Shown here piece after piece: positions 51,437 through 60,278 of a stretch of DNA of 64,000 bases (position 1 is the stretch's first letter; each line of letters begins with the position of its first letter). Position numbers and translations under genes: made by a program. Source of the DNA: Streptacidiphilus jiangxiensis (lineage in GTDB: Bacteria > Actinomycetota > Actinomycetes > Streptomycetales > Streptomycetaceae); contig NZ_FOAZ01000013.1 of assembly GCF_900109465.1 (NCBI RefSeq), positions 41,592 through 105,591 of the forward strand, given 5' to 3'. Under the pieces are notes generated by a model. The model made no database searches. It was not told the origin of the DNA and saw nothing but the letters and a program-made list of their open reading frames with translations.

Positions 51437-52930
51437 TCAGGCGCTGGTCGGCACCGGTTCGTCGGCCCGTTCCTGGGCATCGGCCACGATCAGACGGCCC
51501 ATCAGTTCGTAGCGTTCGGGGTGCCTGGCCCGCATGTAGAGGGCCAGGCCGATCCCGGCGAGGAACACCCCGCCGACGATCGGCGGGATGAAGCGGAAGA
51601 ACAGCACCTTGGACGCGGCCCCCGCCGCCGTGTCCAGGTTGGCCACCAGCAGCCAGATCGCAGCCAGCATCCCGATCCCGCCGAGCAGCGGCGCGGTGAA
51701 CGTGCGGAACCAGTGGCGGGATTCGGGGTGGTGGCGGCGGAAGTACGCGATCACCGAGAACGAGCAGAGCGTCTGCACGACCAGCAGCGCGAGCGTGCCC
51801 AGGATCGCCATCAGCGTGTAGAGGCTGACGTAGGGGTCCTGCTTGGCGGCCCAGAACGAGCCGATGATGACGAGCGCGATGCCCGTCTGGGTGAACGAGG
51901 CGACGTGCGGGGAGCCGTGGCGCGGGTGGGTGCGGCCGAGCGCGCGGTGCAGGAAGCCCTCGCGGCCGATCGCGTAGAGGTAGCGCGAGGCGCACTGGTG
52001 GAAGGCCATCCCGCAGGCGAAGGCACTCGTGCACATCAGCCAGGAGAACGCCGACACCGCCCAGTGGCCGAGGTAGGTCTGCGCGGGGACGAGGAAGAGG
52101 TCGAGCGGGCTGCTGCCGTTCGCGGTCCGCACCGCGTCGGCCGGGGTCGCGGCAACGAGCGTCATCCAGGTGACGAAGGTGTAGAGGACGCCGAGACCGA
52201 CCACCGCCAGCAACGTCGCACGCGGGATGATCCGCTTGGGGTTGCGCGACTCCTCCCCGTACATGGCGGTCGACTCGAAGCCGATCCAGGACCAGAAGCA
52301 GAAGAAAAGCCCCACCCCGGCGTTGGCGCCCGCAAAGGCCTTGGCCGGGTTCAGCGTGCCGACGTGCAGGCCGGTGTGCCCGCCACCGTGCACGAGCACC
52401 GCGCCGCCCAGGAGCAGCAGCATCAGCACCTCGCCGACCAGGAACACCCCGAGAATGCGCGAGGCCATGTGCAGGTCGAAGTAGGCCAGCACGGCGGTGA
52501 CGGCGAGCATCGAGAGCGCGAAGGCCTGCCAGGGCCAGTGCACCCCGAACTGCGAGGCGAACGCCTGCTGCGCGAAGTAGGCGAAGATTCCGACGATCGA
52601 CGCCTCGAAGACGACGTAGGCGAGCACCGCCAGCAGTCCCGACGCCATTCCGACGACCCGGCCGAGGCCGTGCGAGACGTAACCGTAGAACGCGCCGGCG
52701 GTGGTGATGTGACGGGCCATCGCGACGTAGCCGACGGTGAACACCACCAGCACCACCGTCACGAACACGAACGCGGCGGGCGCGGCCGCACCGCTGCCCA
52801 TGCCGATGATGACCGGCAGGTTGCCGGTCATCGCGGTGATCGGCGCGGCGGTGGCCAGGGCCATGAAGATGACCCCGACCAACCCCACGGAGTTCGCCCT
52901 GAGACGTTGCACGGGTGGTTCGGCTGACAT
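51437..52930 (-). CDS. APC-superfamily amino acid permease
   Basis: The protein has 497 aa with about twelve hydrophobic segments. The N-terminal APC signature is VGVIFMALATAAPITAMTGN near residue 20, followed by TAGAFYGYVSHGLGR near residue 78 and CFWSWIGFESTAMYGEESRNP near residue 235 (cited in part). The substrate is unknown; similar proteins import amino acids or amines. It converges with the zinc-ribbon SDR gene with a 22-bp gap and no hairpin. Confidence 0.92.
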   Translation of the reverse strand: MSAEPPVQRLRANSVGLVGVIFMALATAAPITAMTGNLPVIIGMGSGAAAPAAFVFVTVVLVVFTVGYVAMARHITTAGAFYGYVSHGLGRVVGMASGLLAVLAYVVFEASIVGIFAYFAQQAFASQFGVHWPWQAFALSMLAVTAVLAYFDLHMASRILGVFLVGEVLMLLLLGGAVLVHGGGHTGLHVGTLNPAKAFAGANAGVGLFFCFWSWIGFESTAMYGEESRNPKRIIPRATLLAVVGLGVLYTFVTWMTLVAATPADAVRTANGSSPLDLFLVPAQTYLGHWAVSAFSWLMCTSAFACGMAFHQCASRYLYAIGREGFLHRALGRTHPRHGSPHVASFTQTGIALVIIGSFWAAKQDPYVSLYTLMAILGTLALLVVQTLCSFSVIAYFRRHHPESRHWFRTFTAPLLGGIGMLAAIWLLVANLDTAAGAASKVLFFRFIPPIVGGVFLAGIGLALYMRARHPERYELMGRLIVADAQERADEPVPTSA

Positions 52931-53062
52931 GCCTGCTCCTCGCTCCTCGCGACCGGATGATCGGAAAGTGTCCGGGTCGGGAGAGCAGGGCGGCAGCGTC
53001 AGTCTGTTGCCAGGATCGTTGATCCCTTGACGCCGTGAGGGTTTGTCAGCCAGGCGGGGCGC

Positions 53063-54658
53063 TCAGCTCGCACGGTGGACGGACTCCTCGGAGGCGTCCT
53101 CGGCAGTGTCCTCGGGGGAATCCTCCGCGGTGTCGTCCCGGGCGTCGTCCGCCGGGTCCGTGGCGGAGACGTCGTCGGAAGCGAGGACCTCCACGGCGTC
53201 CTCCACGGCGTCCTCCACAACGTCGTCCACGATGTCCTCCGGCGCGGTGTCCTCCGGGGTGCGGGAGGGCGGGGGCGGGGTGTCGCCGCGGAGGCGGGAG
53301 AGGTGGCGTTCGACCGCGGAGAGGCGGCGGGTGTCCGGGAGGGCCTGGCGCAGGCGAACCAGGTCCGGGCCGAGGCGGCGGGCGTCCGCGTCGTCCTCGA
53401 TCGCACGCCAGCAGGCCTCCGCGTTCGCGGCGGCCTGGCGGGTCTCGGGGTCGTCCGCGCCTCGGGTGTCCAGCAGGCTGAGGGCGACGTCGCGGTAGAG
53501 CAGGGTCGCCTCGCGCTGAAGTCCCGCCAGGCGGGTGACGTGGGCGCGGACCTGGCGCAGCTTCAGTACCGGCTCGCTGTCCGTGCCGTGCGACCTGACG
53601 GCGTTGCGCTCCAGCGTGATGGCCTCGTTGACGGCGCGCGCATGCTCGCCCGCGTCCGCGGCGGCGACGATGGCGCCGATGGCGCCCCGGTAGGGGGCGA
53701 GGTCGTCCTGCACGGGCACAGCGAACGTCACGGGCACCGCGGGCTCCTGCCGCACCGGCGGCAGACCGGACTGGGTGAGGTGGACCGTCGGCGGGTTCAC
53801 GGGCAGCGGCGGCATGTCGAACGGCGGGACGTCGGCCGTGAGCGGCAGCTCGACCGTGACGGTCTCCGGGGAGCGCTGCGTCACGACCGGAACAGGCGCG
53901 GTCGCGGACGCCGTTGCGGGCGGGACGGGCGACGGCCCGGCCACGGACGGCAGTTCGGCCCCGACCAGGGTCGGGCCCAGGCGGCGGGAGGTGTTGCGGA
54001 AGACCTGCCAGCCCGGCGCGTGCGAGACCACGATCTGCGTCTCCGGTCGCAGCACGTGGTGCACCTGCTGTTGCAGCTGCTCCGGCGTCAACCGCTCCCC
54101 CGCGCCCGGGCGGCCGCCGTGCAACGCCTCGACCAGGGCACGGGTGAAGGTTCCCACCTGCGTCACGTCCGGGTTGACCGCCGCCCACAGCGGCAGCCCC
54201 GCACCGAGCGGGGAGGGTTGGACGCGCAGTTGCGGCAGGGCGTCCGCGTCGGCGCTCAGGTCGCCGATGACGAGGGTGCCGGACTGCATCGGGCGCAGCC
54301 GCAGCTCCTCCTCCAGGACCCGCCAGGGCAGCCGGTCGCGGTCGAGTTCGAGGGCGAGCGCGCCGGTGCCGCGGTCGCGAACCAGGTGACCGCCGACGTG
54401 GAGCAGCAGCGGGCCGGGGTGGCGGGCGGCCGCCCGCAGGTGGTCGCGGACGGTGTCCGCGTCGACGGCGGCGGGCAGCAGCACGCTGTCGACTCCGTCG
54501 GTCGCCAGCAACACCTGCGGGGCTATCGCGGACAGGATGCGGGTGAGCGCCGGCGCGGGCCGGCCCTCGCGCGGCGGAAACCTGCGCGCGGCGCGACCGC
54601 TGCCCCCGTCGATGACGAGAACACGCCCGCGCAGCCCGTCTCCTCCGCTCATGTGCAC
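53063..54658 (-). CDS. Protein of unknown function with acidic repetitive tail, next to the Tad locus
   Basis: The protein has 531 aa from GTG 54658 (GGAGA seven bases upstream); ATG 54652 is an alternative. Residues 1-230 are alpha/beta, with LLLHVGGHLV and GTLVIGDLSADAD segments that faintly recall caspase/CHAT-type folds, though the catalytic Cys is missing. Residues 230-330 are Pro/Val-rich linker, 335-450 helical repeats like TPRs, and the last 75 residues are a run of Asp/Glu-rich repeats (VVEDAVEDAVE, DDTAEDSPEDTAED). It follows the LysM-BTAD gene after 57 bp, so it probably belongs to the pilus operon. No function is assigned. Confidence 0.72.
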   Translation of the reverse strand: MHMSGGDGLRGRVLVIDGGSGRAARRFPPREGRPAPALTRILSAIAPQVLLATDGVDSVLLPAAVDADTVRDHLRAAARHPGPLLLHVGGHLVRDRGTGALALELDRDRLPWRVLEEELRLRPMQSGTLVIGDLSADADALPQLRVQPSPLGAGLPLWAAVNPDVTQVGTFTRALVEALHGGRPGAGERLTPEQLQQQVHHVLRPETQIVVSHAPGWQVFRNTSRRLGPTLVGAELPSVAGPSPVPPATASATAPVPVVTQRSPETVTVELPLTADVPPFDMPPLPVNPPTVHLTQSGLPPVRQEPAVPVTFAVPVQDDLAPYRGAIGAIVAAADAGEHARAVNEAITLERNAVRSHGTDSEPVLKLRQVRAHVTRLAGLQREATLLYRDVALSLLDTRGADDPETRQAAANAEACWRAIEDDADARRLGPDLVRLRQALPDTRRLSAVERHLSRLRGDTPPPPSRTPEDTAPEDIVDDVVEDAVEDAVEVLASDDVSATDPADDARDDTAEDSPEDTAEDASEESVHRAS

Positions 54659-54715
54659 CCCGCTGTCTCCGCTCGCGCCGGACGGCCTCGGTGCCCGTCC
54701 GATCGTCCGCTCACC

Positions 54716-57700
54716 CTACCGGCGCGACAGCGGATCGACCGCCGGGGACCGCAGCTCGTCGATCAACGCGGCCGACTCGGGCTCCAGGGCGACCCCGGTC
54801 CGAGCCGCCTTGGTCTCCAACCGGGCGACGGTGCGCTGCAGTTGCGGGCCCTCGCCTGCATCCGCGTGGAGCAGCACCAGGTCGCGCAGCAGCAGCTCGG
54901 CGTCCGGCTCCGCGATCAGGCCGCGGTGGGCTGCGGCCTCGGCGCCCCGGTGGTCGCCCACCCGCAGACGACGCAGGGTCAGTTCGTGGGCGACGTCGAC
55001 GACCGCGGCGGTCATCCGGGCGCGCAGCGCCTCCGCCCACGGGTAGGCGACCTCCGCGAACGGCGCTCCCCGCACCAGCGCGAGGGCGCGCGCGAGGGCG
55101 GTGTCGCCCGCCCGGCCGTCGTCGCCGACGCCCCGGGCGCGCAGTGCCTGGAAGTCGTCCCAGTCGCAGCCGAGGTTGACGGGCCGTCCGTCCGGCCCGT
55201 CTCCGAGCCAGGCGCGCAGCCTGCCGATCGCGTCGGCGGAGGTGTAGGCGCCCTGCGCCGGCCCCAGCGCGCGCCTGGCGGCGACCTCGACGAGCGCCCC
55301 CCGCCACTCCGCCTCGACCGGCCCGGCGGCGCCGCTCAGCTCCACCGGCCCGAGCACGCACAGCTTCGCCTCCCCGGCGACGACCCCGGTCGGCGGCGCG
55401 GCGAGCAACGCGAGGATCCACGCCTCGGGGTCGGCCGGGGAGACCGGCGGTGCCACGGGAGCTCCGTACGCGGGACCGACCCCCCGCACGGGTGGCTGAT
55501 CCGCGTAGGCCGCGCGCGGTGCGGCCGGGGCCGGCTGGCTCACTCCCGGTGAGGTGGGGCCGGTCCCGACGGGAACGGGCAGGAATCCGCCCTGACCCGG
55601 CAGCGCGGGCACGGGTCCCCCACCGATCGGCGCCCCCGGGACCGGGAAGCGGCCGACGAGCGGGGCGGGAGCACCCGGCGCCGTGATGCCGGGCGCGCCG
55701 GAAAGGGGGTAGTCGTCCGCGTGGCCCGCTCCCCGGGTTCCGAGCGCCGACGGGACGTCACCGGCACCGCCCGAGGCCGGGTGCGGCCCGCCTGCCGCCG
55801 GGAAGCGGCCACCGGTCAGGGCCGTGGGGTCGGGCGCGAGCGAGAGGTGTGCTGCGGAGCTCGGGGCGGGGGCGGCAGCGCGCGGGTCGTTCTGCAGCGC
55901 GCCGGGGGCCTGGCTCAGCGGCGCCCCCGGCGCCGGGAAGCGCCCGGAGACGACCGTGTTCGGGCTCGGCGTCGACCCGGCGTGGGTCTCACGGGCCAGG
56001 CCTGCGGCGCGCAGGCCCTGTTGGGTGGCGGCGGGGCCGGTCGGGGCCGGGAGGCGGCCGAACAGCGGGTCGTCGGCCGACGGCGCCGGCTGGAGGACGG
56101 GCGTGCCCGGCGCGGGGAAGCGGCCGCCGGGGGACGTCTCACGCGGGGACGGGACGACCGGCGGAGCGCCGGCGCCGTAGCCCGTTCCCACCGGGAACCG
56201 GGAGGAGAGGTCCAGCGGGTCGCCGACCGGGCCGGTGACGGGCCAGGACGGCGGTGGCGCGGTCTCGGTGACGGCGGGTGACACCAGGTCCGCGCCGAGG
56301 AGGCGGAGCCACTGGTGGTAGGTGTCGTCGTCCAGCCGCTGGAGCTGGATGTCCATCTCCAACCCGGGAACGACGCCGTGGCCCGCCGCGGGGAGGGTCC
56401 ACCGGGCGACGGGGCCGGTGCCCTGCGGGGGCGCGGCCGTGATGACGGCGACGCTGCCGCGCGGGCGGGCGTCCAGCAGGCGGCCGAGGGCCTCGGGGAC
56501 GTCACCCGTCGGGTAGCTCGCGCACAGGACGACCTCGGGGGCCCACTCGTCGCCGCCCAGCCCCCGGCTGCGCGCCTCGCGCGGCGTCGCCGCGCCCGCC
56601 TGGACCAGGGCGGAGCGGACCGCCGCGTCCCGTCGCTGCAGGGCCGCGACGGCGTGCTCCAGGTCCGGGTGGACGACGAGCCGGTCGTCGGCCACCGCGG
56701 CGAGCTCCTGGGCGACGCCGACGACGTGCACGCCGACGCGGTCGGCCAGCGGCGTGAAGGTGAGCTCCAGCGCGAGGGTCCGCATCACGCGGGCGATGTC
56801 GTGGGGCTCACCGGAGATGTGGAGCAGGCGGATCGCCTCGAGGTCGACCAGGACGGTCGCGCCGTCGACGGTCTCACCGAGGCTGACCAGGGCCGGGTAG
56901 GGCGAGGGGACGACCGCTGCCGCCTCCGGTCCGAGCAGGCCGGGCGCATCGGGGGTGCACCACCAGACCGTGGAGGCGTGCGCGGCCCGGAACGGGGCGA
57001 CCGGCGGCGCGGGCGCGACCAGGTGCAGCTCCACGGTGTGGGCGGAGGTCACCCGCACGACGTTGATCGGCGGCAGGCGGCGTCCCTCGCGGGCCACGTT
57101 GCGGGCCATGCTGCGCAGGGCGCGACCGAGCAGGTCGAGGTCGCGGGCGGACTGCTGCTCGGTGGGCCCGAGGGGGCGCCCGAGCGGCGGCGTGGTCGTC
57201 ACGGACGGCGGAACGGACGCCTGCCCGGACGCCGGGCCCTGCAGCGTCGGCACGTACGGGCCGGGCGCCGGCGGTGCGGGCGGGGTGGGGACCGGGGGCA
57301 GCGGGACGGCCGCCGGTTCGAGCGTCGGCCTCCCCGGCACGGGCGGCACCGGCGGCTTCGGCGGCCGGCCGGAGGCCCGGTGCTGCGGTGTCGGACGGGG
57401 TGGCACGGTCCGTCGCCGGGAGCGGCGCAGCGCGACGGCGCCGACCAGCACCGCGCCCAGCACGCTGGTCCCGGCCGCGACGGCGAACTGCCCGGCCGAC
57501 TGGTGCCCGCCGTGGGCCGCCGCGGCCCCCGCCGAGTCGGGCACGGGCGTCGGGGTGGCGGTCGGGGTCGGTGTGGGCGTGGAGTGCGAGCCGCCGTGGG
57601 TGAAAGCGCCGCCGTTCGGCGTCGGAACGGGGCTCGGCGAGCTGCCCGCGCCGGACGTTCCCGAGCCGCCGGACGCGCCGGAGCCGGTCCCGCCCGGGGC

Positions 57701-58777
57701 GGAGACGGGTTGGGACGAGCCGCCGTCGGTGTCGGGGGCCGCGGTGGGGATGGTCAGCCGCATGCCGGGCTCGATGAGGTTCGGGTCGGTGAGCCGGGTT
57801 CCGTCGGGGGCGGTGGCGCCGCGGTTCGCGGCGAAGAGCTGCGGCCAGGCCTCGGCGCTGCCCAACTCCCGCTGGGCGATCGCGGACAGCGTGTCGCCGG
57901 GACGGACCGTCACCTGCCGGTCGTGGTGGGGTGCTGAGGCCGTCGGTGCGGTGGCGGGCGTCGACGTGGGCTCCCCGTGCGCGGCAGGGGCCGCGTGCGC
58001 CGCATGCGCCGTGTGAGGGGCATGCGCCGTGTGAGGGACGCCTGGAGTGTGAGGGACATGCGCCGCGCGCGCGTCGTGCGCGACCTGGGCGTCGCGCGGC
58101 AGCAGCAGGTGCCAACCGGGCTGCAGCGGGCGTTCCGCGTCGAAGACGCGGTGCTGGGCGTCCATCACGCGGCCCACGTTGAGCGCGGCGATCTCGCGCC
58201 ACCGCTCCCCCGAGCCGAGCGTCCGCTCGGCGATGCTCCACAGGCTCTCGGCGGGCCGCGTGGCCCGGACGACGTACTGCGGATACTGCTGCGCGTGCGG
58301 CGCGGCGTGGCTCGGCGCCGTCACCTCGGGCGCGGTCTCGACTCCGCCGCCGAGCGTGAGGTCCGGCGCGAGCGGCGCGCTGACGGCCAGTCGGGGCGCG
58401 GGGGCGCCGGTCGCAGCGAGGGCGCCGCCTGCCATGGGCAGCAGCGTGAGGATCGCACCGACCAGTCCCCCCGCGAGCCGCTGGCTCCAGCCGAACGCCG
58501 GCAGCCGCCGCGCCACGCGTCCCCGCAGCTGCGCGGGGATCTCGACGAGCACGGAGACCGCGAACATCAGCCAGGCGATCCAGCCGACGGCGACCAGCGC
58601 CCACAGGAACAGGTTGCCGTTGTCCGGTCTGGTCAGCAGCTGCGTCAACGAGCCCTGCGCGGGCCGCGCATGGAGCACGATCGCCCAGGTTCCGTAGCCG
58701 AGCACGGCCGGAAGGCCGACGAGCAGGGCGAGCAGCGTGACGAACGCGCCGAAAGCCCGCAGGAAGGTGCGCACCAT
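54716..58777 (-). CDS. LysM and BTAD domain membrane protein of the Tad locus
   Basis: The protein has 1353 aa from ATG 58777 (GAGGAGA upstream). In order: three N-terminal membrane spans (residues 1-120), LysM 1 (YVVRATRPAESLWSIAERTL, near 165), a His/Ala-rich linker, LysM 2 (TVRPGDTLSAIAQRELGS, near 290), another membrane span near residue 440, a long region with Pro-rich GRFPxPG repeats, and a C-terminal BTAD transcriptional-activator-like domain (about 1130-1353, ALVEVAARRALG...LRRLRVGDHRGAEAAAHRG). LysM modules bind peptidoglycan; BTAD is a TPR-like domain of SARP regulators. No DNA-binding winged helix is visible. The same architecture accompanies Tad genes in other streptomycetes. Confidence 0.88.
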   Translation of the reverse strand: MVRTFLRAFGAFVTLLALLVGLPAVLGYGTWAIVLHARPAQGSLTQLLTRPDNGNLFLWALVAVGWIAWLMFAVSVLVEIPAQLRGRVARRLPAFGWSQRLAGGLVGAILTLLPMAGGALAATGAPAPRLAVSAPLAPDLTLGGGVETAPEVTAPSHAAPHAQQYPQYVVRATRPAESLWSIAERTLGSGERWREIAALNVGRVMDAQHRVFDAERPLQPGWHLLLPRDAQVAHDARAAHVPHTPGVPHTAHAPHTAHAAHAAPAAHGEPTSTPATAPTASAPHHDRQVTVRPGDTLSAIAQRELGSAEAWPQLFAANRGATAPDGTRLTDPNLIEPGMRLTIPTAAPDTDGGSSQPVSAPGGTGSGASGGSGTSGAGSSPSPVPTPNGGAFTHGGSHSTPTPTPTATPTPVPDSAGAAAAHGGHQSAGQFAVAAGTSVLGAVLVGAVALRRSRRRTVPPRPTPQHRASGRPPKPPVPPVPGRPTLEPAAVPLPPVPTPPAPPAPGPYVPTLQGPASGQASVPPSVTTTPPLGRPLGPTEQQSARDLDLLGRALRSMARNVAREGRRLPPINVVRVTSAHTVELHLVAPAPPVAPFRAAHASTVWWCTPDAPGLLGPEAAAVVPSPYPALVSLGETVDGATVLVDLEAIRLLHISGEPHDIARVMRTLALELTFTPLADRVGVHVVGVAQELAAVADDRLVVHPDLEHAVAALQRRDAAVRSALVQAGAATPREARSRGLGGDEWAPEVVLCASYPTGDVPEALGRLLDARPRGSVAVITAAPPQGTGPVARWTLPAAGHGVVPGLEMDIQLQRLDDDTYHQWLRLLGADLVSPAVTETAPPPSWPVTGPVGDPLDLSSRFPVGTGYGAGAPPVVPSPRETSPGGRFPAPGTPVLQPAPSADDPLFGRLPAPTGPAATQQGLRAAGLARETHAGSTPSPNTVVSGRFPAPGAPLSQAPGALQNDPRAAAPAPSSAAHLSLAPDPTALTGGRFPAAGGPHPASGGAGDVPSALGTRGAGHADDYPLSGAPGITAPGAPAPLVGRFPVPGAPIGGGPVPALPGQGGFLPVPVGTGPTSPGVSQPAPAAPRAAYADQPPVRGVGPAYGAPVAPPVSPADPEAWILALLAAPPTGVVAGEAKLCVLGPVELSGAAGPVEAEWRGALVEVAARRALGPAQGAYTSADAIGRLRAWLGDGPDGRPVNLGCDWDDFQALRARGVGDDGRAGDTALARALALVRGAPFAEVAYPWAEALRARMTAAVVDVAHELTLRRLRVGDHRGAEAAAHRGLIAEPDAELLLRDLVLLHADAGEGPQLQRTVARLETKAARTGVALEPESAALIDELRSPAVDPLSRR
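58002..58037. repeat. 18-bp perfect tandem duplication in the His/Ala linker
   Basis: GCATGCGCCGTGTGAGGG occurs twice in succession (58002-58019, 58020-58037), with partial copies to 58062. It encodes the HTAHAP-type hexapeptide of the linker between the LysM domains; copy number may vary between strains. Confidence 0.8.
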
Positions 58778-58784
58778 CTTCTCC

Positions 58785-59216
58785 TCACCCCTCTGGGCCG
58801 TTGACACCGTAGACGAATCTGGCCTGGCCCGAGCCGGACACCGGCAGGTCCGAAACCCCGATCAAGCCGAGCAGTTGGGTCTTGTAGTCCGCCGAGACTC
58901 TCACCTTGCAGACATCTGGCGCGACCACGGTCACTTGCAAGGTCGTCATCTGCGCGCTGCTCACGTAGTCGTGTGCCGCCTGCTTCGCATACCCCGGGTC
59001 CAGCCGGTAGACACCGTGCAGCACGGCGGCCTGGTCGATCTGCTCGCAGGCAGCGCGGGCGGCTTCCCGGGCCACGGCGTCGGCCTGCTCCTCCTCGTGG
59101 ACCTTGCCGCCGCCGTCGAAGGCGAGCCCCGCCAGCGCGAAGAAGATGACGACGCAGCCCACGACGAAGAACGACACCGCGCCCGAGTCGTCCGCGTCCC
59201 CGTTGCTCCCAGGCAT
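58785..59216 (-). CDS. TadG-like pilus assembly protein
   Basis: The protein has 143 aa from the ATG at 59216. The start DDSGAVSFFVVGCVVIFFALAGLAFDGG (residues 9-36, cited in part) is one membrane span of the TadE/TadG type, although the usual Glu at +5 is Phe. The extracytoplasmic part contains two cysteines (AACEQIDQ, DVCKVRV). It lies 2 bp after the TadE-like gene and 7 bp before the LysM-BTAD gene. Confidence 0.82.
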   Translation of the reverse strand: MPGSNGDADDSGAVSFFVVGCVVIFFALAGLAFDGGGKVHEEEQADAVAREAARAACEQIDQAAVLHGVYRLDPGYAKQAAHDYVSSAQMTTLQVTVVAPDVCKVRVSADYKTQLLGLIGVSDLPVSGSGQARFVYGVNGPEG

Positions 59217-59218
59217 GG

Positions 59219-59647
59219 TCAGGGCCCCCGGTAGGTGTCGACGACGGACGTGAAGGTACTGCTGACGGTCCTGGTCAGCGAAAAGATCCCGAAACTGATC
59301 CGAACCCGGCACCGGCCGACCGCGGTCACCGAGTCGTAGCCGGGCGGCTTCACCAGCCCCCTGCCGGGTCGTCCCACCTTCACGGACCCTGTGCACTGCG
59401 ACAGCCCCTCCTCGTTGAAGACCACGTCCGCCGCCGTCTCCCCTTTGCTCTGCGGCGCGTCGGAGGGCCGAGTGATCGATGCCGTCCGGGCGGCCGCCTG
59501 GGTCGCGGCGTCCATGGTGCCGTGGGCGTTCTGCAGGGTTCCGACCGCGATGACGAACGTGAAGAAGAGCAGGACGACCGGAGCCACGGCCGCCGTCTCC
59601 AAGGACAGCGACCCCGTCTCCTCCCCTCTCCAGCGCTCGAGGCCCAT
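59219..59647 (-). CDS. TadE-like pseudopilin
   Basis: The protein has 142 aa from ATG 59647, which overlaps the upstream stop by one base. The pseudopilin signature is EETGSLSLETAAVAPVVLLFF: Gly, four residues, then Glu, followed by a hydrophobic helix. Cleavage by a TadV-type peptidase after the Gly is expected from the family. Two cysteines (SQCTG, GRCRV) in the exported part may form a disulfide. Confidence 0.87.
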   Translation of the reverse strand: MGLERWRGEETGSLSLETAAVAPVVLLFFTFVIAVGTLQNAHGTMDAATQAAARTASITRPSDAPQSKGETAADVVFNEEGLSQCTGSVKVGRPGRGLVKPPGYDSVTAVGRCRVRISFGIFSLTRTVSSTFTSVVDTYRGP

Positions 59648-60024
59648 CAACCCGCCCCCACGAATCGTTCCACCGGCACCGTGACGGTCGCCGACGCGGT
59701 GCCGTGGAACATGGAGCCGAGCACGGAATTGACCGGCACCCCGACGGTCACGGTGACGAACGTGCCGTCGTCCGTCACCGAGACCACCGGATTCCCCGCC
59801 AGCAGGCCGTTACGCGCGGCGAAGGCGTGCGCGACCCGCTCCGGAGTCCGGCCGGGGAACTGCGTGTCGGCGGCGACTGCGGCTCCCTCCCGTGCGGCGC
59901 CGAGTGCGACTTGACGGTCGAACCAGAAACTCGCCGCCTGCACCACGAGCATCACCAGCAGCAGCAGGACGCCGAAGAGGCCGACCAGCTCCAGGGAGAA
60001 GGAACCGCGGTCCCGGGCGATCAG
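59647..60024 (-). CDS. TadE-like pseudopilin with probable CTG start
   Basis: The protein has about 125 aa. The signature is RDRGSFSLELVGLFGVLLLL (Gly to Glu spacing as in TadE). There is no ATG, GTG or TTG at the right place; the only plausible start is CTG at 60024, which overlaps the preceding stop (CTGA) with AAGG just upstream. The exported part has FDRQVALGAAREGAAVAAD, as in many TadE proteins. The start codon is inference. Confidence 0.8.
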   Translation of the reverse strand: MIARDRGSFSLELVGLFGVLLLLVMLVVQAASFWFDRQVALGAAREGAAVAADTQFPGRTPERVAHAFAARNGLLAGNPVVSVTDDGTFVTVTVGVPVNSVLGSMFHGTASATVTVPVERFVGAG

Positions 60025-60257
60025 TGGACCTTGTTCGCCTTGGCCGTGATCGCCTTGGTCAGAATCCCGACCAGGACGAGCACCAGCCCCAGCAGCAGCA
60101 GGGCGATCGCCACCAGTTCGAAGCTGAGCGCGCCCAGATCCCGCGTGCTGTGCACCTGGCGTGCCCGGGCCTTGGCCCGGTCCACGTGTACCTCCACCCA
60201 CGTTCGCAGCATGAGCACCGGCAGCAGTTCGTCCGGCACACGACGTCCACGGAACAT
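60021..60257 (-). CDS. Small Flp/TadE-like prepilin candidate
   Basis: The protein has 78 aa. After about 40 basic residues comes DLGALSFELVAIALLLLGLV, a Gly-xxxx-Glu prepilin-like junction followed by one hydrophobic helix and a short Lys-rich tail. The size and form suit a Flp-type major pilin or a mini-pseudopilin. The first Met is at 60257; 60212 is an alternative. It lies between tadC and tadE-like genes, where Flp genes often occur. Confidence 0.72.
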   Translation of the reverse strand: MFRGRRVPDELLPVLMLRTWVEVHVDRAKARARQVHSTRDLGALSFELVAIALLLLGLVLVLVGILTKAITAKANKVH

Positions 60258-60278
60258 CTGTCTCTTCTCCTTCGCTCA

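Noticed and set aside
49620..51512. Plus-strand frame of 630 codons overlapping the zinc-ribbon SDR gene
   Set aside because: Arg/Pro-rich translation typical of an out-of-frame reading; the SDR frame has Rossmann and zinc motifs.
58002..58062. Tandem repeats considered as a regulatory repeat
   Set aside because: They lie in frame within the LysM-BTAD gene and encode a His/Ala-rich linker, so coding-sequence expansion explains them.
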